Assembly (NCBI GenBank): GCA_943370455.1
Contig: CALRQW020000002.1
Location: 124,001-188,000 of the forward strand
Source of the DNA: Vulcanococcus sp943370455
Lineage (GTDB): Bacteria; Cyanobacteriota; Cyanobacteriia; PCC-6307; Cyanobiaceae
Reading direction: 5' to 3'
Length of the DNA stretch: 64,000 nucleotides
Shown: positions 60,101-64,000 of the stretch, one piece after another
Layout: every line of letters begins with the position of its first letter
How positions within the stretch are numbered: position 1 is the first letter of the stretch
Notes under the pieces: generated by a model
Database searches by the model: none
What the model was told of the DNA's origin: nothing
The model's input: only the letters and a program-made list of their open reading frames with translations
Translations under genes and position numbers: made by a program

Positions 60101-61195
60101 CAGAAGCAGGAACAAGGCACATGGCCTGAAACCATCGCCTGCGTGCTCTGGGGTACCGACAACATCAAGACCTACGGCGAATCCCTCGCGCAGATCCTCT
60201 GGTTTATCGGCGTGAAGCCGGTGCCCGACTCCCTCGGCCGGGTGAACAAGCTCGAGCTGATCTCGCTGGAAGAGCTGGGCCGCCCCCGCATCGACGTGGT
60301 GGTGAACTGCAGCGGCGTGTTCCGCGACCTGTTCATCAACCAGATGGCGCTGATCGATCAGGGCGTGAAGATGGCCGCTGAGGCTGATGAGCCCCTGGAG
60401 ATGAACTTCGTGCGCAAGCACTCCCAGGAGCAGGCTGAGAAGGAAGGGATCTCCCTGCGCGATGCCGCTACCCGCGTGTTCTCCAACGCCAGCGGCAGCT
60501 ACAGCTCCAACGTGAACCTGGCGGTGGAGAACAGCACCTGGGAGGAGGAGAACGAGCTGCAGGAGATGTATCTCTCCCGCAAAACCTTCGCCTTCAACGC
60601 CGACAACCCCGGCGAGATGAATCAAAAGCGCGAAGTGTTCGAATCGGTGATGAAGACCGCCGACGTGACCTTCCAGAACCTTGATTCCGCTGAGATCTCG
60701 CTCACCGATGTGAGCCACTACTTCGACAGCGATCCCACCAAGCTGATCCAGGGCCTCCGTGACGACGGCAAGGCGCCGGCGAGCTACATCGCCGACACCA
60801 CCACCGCCAACGCCCAGGTGCGCTCACTCAGCGAAACGATCCGCCTCGATTCCCGCACCAAGCTCCTCAATCCCAAGTGGTACGAGGGCATGCTCAACTC
60901 GGGCTACGAGGGTGTGCGCGAAGTGGCCAAGCGCCTCAACTTCACCCTGGGCTGGAGCGCCACCAGCGGCGCCGTTGACAACTTCGTCTACGAAGAAGCC
61001 AACGAAACCTTCATCAATGACCCAGAGATGCGCAAGCGCCTGATGGAGCTCAACCCCCACAGCTTCCGCCGCATCGTGGGCACCCTGCTGGAAGTGAACG
61101 GGCGCGGTTACTGGGAAACCTCCGACGAGAACATTCAGCAGCTGCAGGAGATCTACCAGGAGATCGAAGATCGCATCGAGGGCGTGTCGAAGTAA
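57194..61195 (+). CDS. chlH: Magnesium chelatase subunit H
   Basis: ChlH is the large, porphyrin-binding subunit that with ChlI and ChlD inserts magnesium into protoporphyrin IX, the first committed chlorophyll step. From ATG 57194 the protein has 1333 residues (MFTQVRSASRRVSPGEVNGRAVMKAVYVV...). Recognised regions are LHFGTHGSLEFMPGKQMG and NLYYYAANNPSEATIAKRRGYAE, and the C-terminal half keeps the CobN/magnesium-chelatase pattern. The length is typical. The neighbouring dapB is divergent and unrelated. Confidence 0.97.
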   Translation: MFTQVRSASRRVSPGEVNGRAVMKAVYVVLEPQYQNALTQAATSLNDQNGPLAIDLCGYLIEELRDPTNYADFCADVAEADVFIGSLIFIEDLAQKVVEAVAPHRDRLKAAVVFPSMPEVMRLNKLGTFSMAQLGQSKSAIAGFMKKRKEAGGAGFQDAMLKLLNTLPTVLKYLPVEKAQDARSFMLSFQYWLGGTPDNLRNFLLMLADKYVFPRNSDDRPELKVADPVVFPDLGIWHPLAPSMFEDLKEYLNWNASRKDLSEKARKGPVIGLVLQRSHIVTGDEAHYVAVIQEMEYRGATVIPVFCGGLDFTKPVNAFFYDPINPDVPLVDGVVSLTGFALVGGPARQDHPKAIEVLKKLNRPYMVALPLVFQTTQEWEESDLGLHPVQVALQIAIPELDGAIEPIVLSGRDDATGKAHTLQDRVDAIAERAIRWASLRIKPRAEKKLAITVFSFPPDKGNVGTAAYLDVFGSIYRVLEEMRAKGYEVKDLPATPKALMEAVLKDPEALEGSPELAIAHRMSVEEYERLTPYSERLEENWGKPPGTLNTDGTNLLIFGRHFGNVFVGVQPTFGYEGDPMRLLYSRSASPHHGFAAYYTYLEKVWGADAVLHFGTHGSLEFMPGKQMGMSETCYPDSLIGALPNLYYYAANNPSEATIAKRRGYAETISYLTPPAENAGLYKGLKELGELVGSYQQLRESSRGIQIVNAVVETARQCNLDKDVELPEVDASELDLDARDSVIGAVYRQLMEIESRLLPCGLHTIGKPPTAEEAIATLVNIAALERDDDGLRSLPALLAESKGRTITDVYAGNDNGVLADVELNRVITETSRAAVGAMVQAVTGTDGRVTLRRNFAWFFNLLEQFGFKLPSPWLSACRNAGFPDVDQAELDKLFGYLQFCLEQVCADLEMQSLLRALDGEYVLPGPGGDPIRNPGVLPSGKNLHALDPQAIPTKAAIAAAKGVVDKLIERQKQEQGTWPETIACVLWGTDNIKTYGESLAQILWFIGVKPVPDSLGRVNKLELISLEELGRPRIDVVVNCSGVFRDLFINQMALIDQGVKMAAEADEPLEMNFVRKHSQEQAEKEGISLRDAATRVFSNASGSYSSNVNLAVENSTWEEENELQEMYLSRKTFAFNADNPGEMNQKREVFESVMKTADVTFQNLDSAEISLTDVSHYFDSDPTKLIQGLRDDGKAPASYIADTTTANAQVRSLSETIRLDSRTKLLNPKWYEGMLNSGYEGVREVAKRLNFTLGWSATSGAVDNFVYEEANETFINDPEMRKRLMELNPHSFRRIVGTLLEVNGRGYWETSDENIQQLQEIYQEIEDRIEGVSK

Positions 61196-61302
61196 ACATC
61201 GCACACAAAACCGCTAAAACCACAAACCGGTACTCAGCGCCGGCTTTTGGCTAAGCTGTATGGAAGATGGCTTGAATCACTCTGATGGGTTCAGCAGGTG
61301 CG

Positions 61303-61545
61303 ATGAAATTAAAGACCCTGCTTCGCGATGATCCTCTGCTACAGGAAGAGATCAAGCGCTGCAAGGGGCCTGATGCCCTGTGTGAGTTTGCGCAAAAACT
61401 AAGCCTGAAACTCACCAAGGCTGATCTATTGCGGATGGAGGCGAAAACGACACTAACTCTGAGCGACGAAGAGCTCGAGACATGGTTCGAAAAACCCTAT
61501 TGGGCGAGGGTTCTCAACAGCATGGAGGTAATCGAAGCGGAATAG
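61303..61545 (+). CDS. Nif11-like protein
   Basis: From ATG 61303 the protein has 80 residues (an in-frame ATG at 61285 adds six). The segment LLRDDPLLQEEIKRCKGPDALCEFAQKLSLKLTKADLLRME follows the Nif11 pattern: a helix, D-P-x-L-Q, a spacer, then FA...L.LT..DL. Nif11 domains also occur as leader parts of ribosomal peptides in picocyanobacteria, but this C-terminal region (SDEELETWFEKPYWARVLNSMEVIEAE) lacks a double-glycine and a Cys/Ser/Thr-rich core. No lanthipeptide synthetase is nearby. Its neighbourhood begins to differ in base composition. Confidence 0.6.
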   Translation: MKLKTLLRDDPLLQEEIKRCKGPDALCEFAQKLSLKLTKADLLRMEAKTTLTLSDEELETWFEKPYWARVLNSMEVIEAE

Positions 61546-61664
61546 TGGCTGAACAAAGCACGAAGCCACCGACAACGAACCAAGTCATCATCAGCCCCCG
61601 TGGAAGCGAACGGCAGCAGTCGCTGGTTAGCTTTTGATAAAAGAACCGAGCAGCCAGAAGAGAT

Positions 61665-62776
61665 CTACGAGTGGAGCGAAGAGCGGAGCGAGGTCGGAGC
61701 GAACTCACCAATGTCCGTTTGTCCATTCGAGACATCTGGATTCATCGTTAGGCTATTCGCAATGGAGGTAGCCCCGGCACTTGAACCAAGTTCCAGAGGG
61801 ATAGACATAGCACCAATCCTGCCATTGCGATCAATATCTTGATCAAACCTAGCCTCAAGACTGAGCAATTGCCTAGACTTTACTCTTTCATTGACAGTGC
61901 ATCGCCATCAAGACTAAACGATACTGTAGCCATGCCATCCTTACCACGCATGAGCAGCTGAAGTTCATCTAGATGTAGCTCAGCACCAACAACGCGGGAT
62001 TCCTTCCAAGGACGGCGAGCAAGAGAGATGTCAATTGGATCAGTCATCGTGTCAGAATGAACCTGATAATGATGACGACCCGTTTTATAGAGAGCAGATT
62101 CTCCAGCGGATTCAATCAGGGGACGAGATTCTGAAACAGGGAGAGTGTCAACAGGGTTCTCGTCCCCAGGAAGCAGCAATTGCTCTGAAGGGGGTGGAGC
62201 TATGGGTGAAGGTGCTGATGTGAAAGTATCCGATAGAAGATCTCGTGCATCTGCAGAGCGGAAAGGGCGTGGGGCTTCAACGGAAGGGGGCAGAGAAACA
62301 GATTCCTGTGTGGATGACGCAACTAGCGAGACTGGGTCAGAAGAATGCACCGTGACGGCCAGATCTGGGTCGGCGGCTAGAAGTGGAGAAATAACATCAG
62401 GAGACTCAGAGACAGAAAACAAAGGTGGAAGAGAACTGACGGGCGAAGGAGAAATCGAAGAAGCAGGTACGACATAGGCGATCGACTGAAGGCCGTCGAG
62501 CAGCGATCGCATGCCATCAAGGGAGTCGGCTGCAGGGTGAAGCTGTGGTGATGCGGAGGCAGACTGAACAGCGTGACCTGAGGAATCAGTCAACACTGGC
62601 AAGGCCAGCGGCCTAGAAGAGGCAGTTGACGACGGAAAAGTAGACGATGGGCCGACAACCGACGAACGATCAACTGGTTGAAGGGAGATAAGCTGCTGCA
62701 AAGAATTGGTGAGATCGTCAAGAACACCACGAAAGGAGTGCACAGACATCAACGAGGGCTGCTGTGACACAGCCAA
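61665..62776 (-). pseudogene. Frameshifted Pro/Ser-rich protein with C-terminal calcium-loop-like motif
   Basis: Reading from TTG 62776 (or ATG 62749) gives a Pro/Ser/Thr-rich stretch, then a compact domain starting RPLIESAGESALYKTGR. It stops with TAA at 61880. The family continues in another frame, from about 61883, with SLEARFDQDIDRNG and ends at 61665. The equivalent block in the gene at 63011 is 312 nt and this one 311 nt, so one base is missing. By hand count, 45 of 104 aligned residues are identical. A programmed frameshift is not excluded. Base composition is lower in GC than the rest of the window. Confidence 0.6.
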
Positions 62777-63010
62777 GGGGCCCCTGGAGCGTGGGTGCTC
62801 AGGAGAGCAGGGTCAACAGAGTATGGATGGCGGCAATGCCCAGGAAGCAGAAAGGAGTCATGCGTCTTGCCACATCAGTGGTGATACACACATGCACATC
62901 GGATGAGTAACGCCGAGACTAGGGGTCAGACCGTTCCAAAACGAAGAGAGAGACGCTTGATCGCATGGAAAGGGCTCAAGCGCCTACAGGCAGACCCAGA
63001 GAGAACGAAA

Positions 63011-64000
63011 TTATGTGCTTGCCGAAAGGGAAGTCGACAAAGACATGTCTTGGCCGACAGTGGCAATCTCAGCATCATCAACGAACGAAACCCGCCGTGA
63101 ATGATCAAAGGAGCTCAGGCCTGAACGTAAAAGCTCAGGCGGAGTGACAAGCCGATCGATCTTTCCATTCCTGTCAAGATCCTGATCAAACCGGGGTTCA
63201 AGAGTGCGCACTTGAGCAGTCTTCAACTTCTCAACGGAAAGCATGTCACCATCGTGATTGAAGAGTGCTGAAGCAAAATGGGCTTGACGACGCATGATCA
63301 ATTGAATTCCATCCTCATGGGCTTCGACACCAAATGCGCGGAATCCCTGAAGTGAACGCCTGTTAGTTTTGAGCTCAACTGAGTCGGCGATACCGCCGAA
63401 ATCAACCTCATAACGACGTCGACCAACCTTGTAGAGCGTGAGATCGCCAGACGATTCAATGAGCCGGCCACGCACAGAAGTCGGATTGGACAATGGATCA
63501 TCTGGTGGAGCGAGATCCGTGAGAAGCGATGGTGGAGGTGGCACAGTCGCTGATGATGCGGCCTGTAACGACGTCCCACGTAGTTCACTCTGGATAAGAG
63601 ACTGTGTGCGGGCAACAGGAACAGATGCATCCAGAGTGCCAACGATGTCCGGTGAGGTGGGGGTCTGCACCAAAGGCGGTGAGGTTGGCTGAAGTGTCGG
63701 CTGCGGGTCAACGGACGATATGGAGGGATCAACGATGAGTTCATTCACCGCCGGAGAAACAGGAGTGGCCTCTGAGACAACTGGGGTGGTTGACTGAGGT
63801 GCGATAGGGGCTGGAGGAACCGATATGGCGGGTACTGAGTAATCAATCGCTTGCAAGTCAGCAAGCAAAGGCCTCATTTGAGCTAATGACTGGGTAACAG
63901 TACTAAGAACTCTGGGAACGGGCGACGAATGGTCAGCCGGCTCCTCCCTGCTGGAAATGGGGGAAAAGCTTGCTGGCGAAGGGGGCACTACCGGCGAAGG
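63011..64000 (-). CDS. Pro/Ser-rich protein with C-terminal calcium-loop-like motif, 5' end outside window
   Basis: The frame is open to the right edge of the window, so the N-terminus is missing. The visible 329 residues consist of a Pro/Ser/Thr-rich, low-complexity region with an MRPLLADLQAIDYSVPA segment, then a folded-looking domain (63469 down to 63158: GRLIESSGDLTLYKVGR...SVEKLKTAQ) ending with FDQDLDRNGKI. The last motif, D-x-D-x-N-G-x-I, resembles an EF-hand or dockerin loop. The pattern of a short domain followed by such a loop resembles cyanobacterial surface or secreted proteins. Family not recognised. Confidence 0.6.
   Translation of the reverse strand, partial: PSPVVPPSPASFSPISSREEPADHSSPVPRVLSTVTQSLAQMRPLLADLQAIDYSVPAISVPPAPIAPQSTTPVVSEATPVSPAVNELIVDPSISSVDPQPTLQPTSPPLVQTPTSPDIVGTLDASVPVARTQSLIQSELRGTSLQAASSATVPPPPSLLTDLAPPDDPLSNPTSVRGRLIESSGDLTLYKVGRRRYEVDFGGIADSVELKTNRRSLQGFRAFGVEAHEDGIQLIMRRQAHFASALFNHDGDMLSVEKLKTAQVRTLEPRFDQDLDRNGKIDRLVTPPELLRSGLSSFDHSRRVSFVDDAEIATVGQDMSLSTSLSAST

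Noticed and set aside
59294..60718. A 474-codon minus-strand frame opposite chlH
   Set aside because: It is a shadow of chlH with the same Val/His/Gly-rich composition, with no domain and no sensible start context.
61210..61255. Possible hairpin terminator downstream of chlH (ACCGG...CCGGC then TTTT)
   Set aside because: Only four to five bases pair and the T-run is short, so I do not call a terminator.
62145..62477. Plus-strand frame of 110 codons in the low-GC segment
   Set aside because: It lies opposite the conserved domain of the Pro/Ser-rich family and is a charged, low-complexity shadow with no start context.
1..64000. CRISPR arrays, insertion sequences, prophage genes and integrases
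   Set aside because: I saw no regularly spaced direct repeats, no transposase or integrase motifs and no terminal inverted repeats anywhere in the window.

Overview
The window is a dense, high-GC stretch of a cyanobacterial chromosome, most likely a picocyanobacterium of the Cyanobium / Synechococcus type. The sequence carries oxygenic phototroph genes: psb30, acsF, chlH, a high-light-inducible (Hli) protein and ycf20. It also has genes typical of this lineage: a monomeric B12-dependent ribonucleotide reductase, a CPP1-like protein, and many DUFs largely limited to cyanobacteria (DUF565, 2949, 2996, 3038, 3531, 4335). Genes are tightly packed, often with 1-4 nt stop/start overlaps. The last 2.4 kb looks different.

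Layout. 0-8 kb: 3' end of thrC, a ThiS/MoaD-like carrier and a bicupin; an FtsH protease divergent from rpmF; a minus-strand operon cbbY-like / ycf20 / glycerate kinase; recJ; psb30 with a clear terminator. 8-18.6 kb: a Cys-cluster protein, two half-size UPF0016 transporter genes, an RNase II/R-like protein without its catalytic residues, ubiX, acsF, tldD-tldE, fmt. 18.6-31.3 kb: J-domain protein, RhlE-type helicase, a TerC operon, several unknowns, mfd, ctpA, ispG. 31-38 kb: uracil-DNA glycosylase, a VOC protein, an aminotransferase, then a phosphonate-type ABC transporter locus (phnD, two tiny membrane-protein genes, phnC, a double-length phnE) ending in an SGNH hydrolase. 38-49 kb: a sigma factor, a DUF92 kinase-like protein, rsmE, an ABC ATPase, hslO, CPP1-like, prfC, nrdJ. 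49-57 kb: tRNA-Ser(UGA), ppk2, a run of DUF genes, apt, an FAD monooxygenase, an Hli gene, dapB. 57-61.2 kb: chlH. 61.3-64 kb: a solitary Nif11-like gene, then a lower-GC segment with two related Pro/Ser-rich proteins, one frameshifted and one running off the window.

Functional themes. Several genes serve photosynthesis and chlorophyll: acsF and chlH supply two chlorophyll steps, CPP1-like and Hli proteins protect pigment assembly, Psb30 belongs to PSII, and FtsH and CtpA are protein maintenance proteases. The cbbY-like and glycerate kinase genes point to Rubisco-inhibitor removal and photorespiratory salvage. UbiX, the FAD monooxygenase, IspG and the DUF92 protein relate to prenyl-quinone or isoprenoid metabolism. 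The phn locus suggests scavenging of reduced or organic phosphorus, and PPK2 acts on polyphosphate.

The observations most worth a second look are the RNB-domain pseudoenzyme, the paired Pro/Ser-rich proteins with a C-terminal calcium-loop-like motif at the right edge, the microproteins inside the phn locus, and inverted repeats that span the stop codons of convergent genes. All calls are from reading the sequence; no database search was run.
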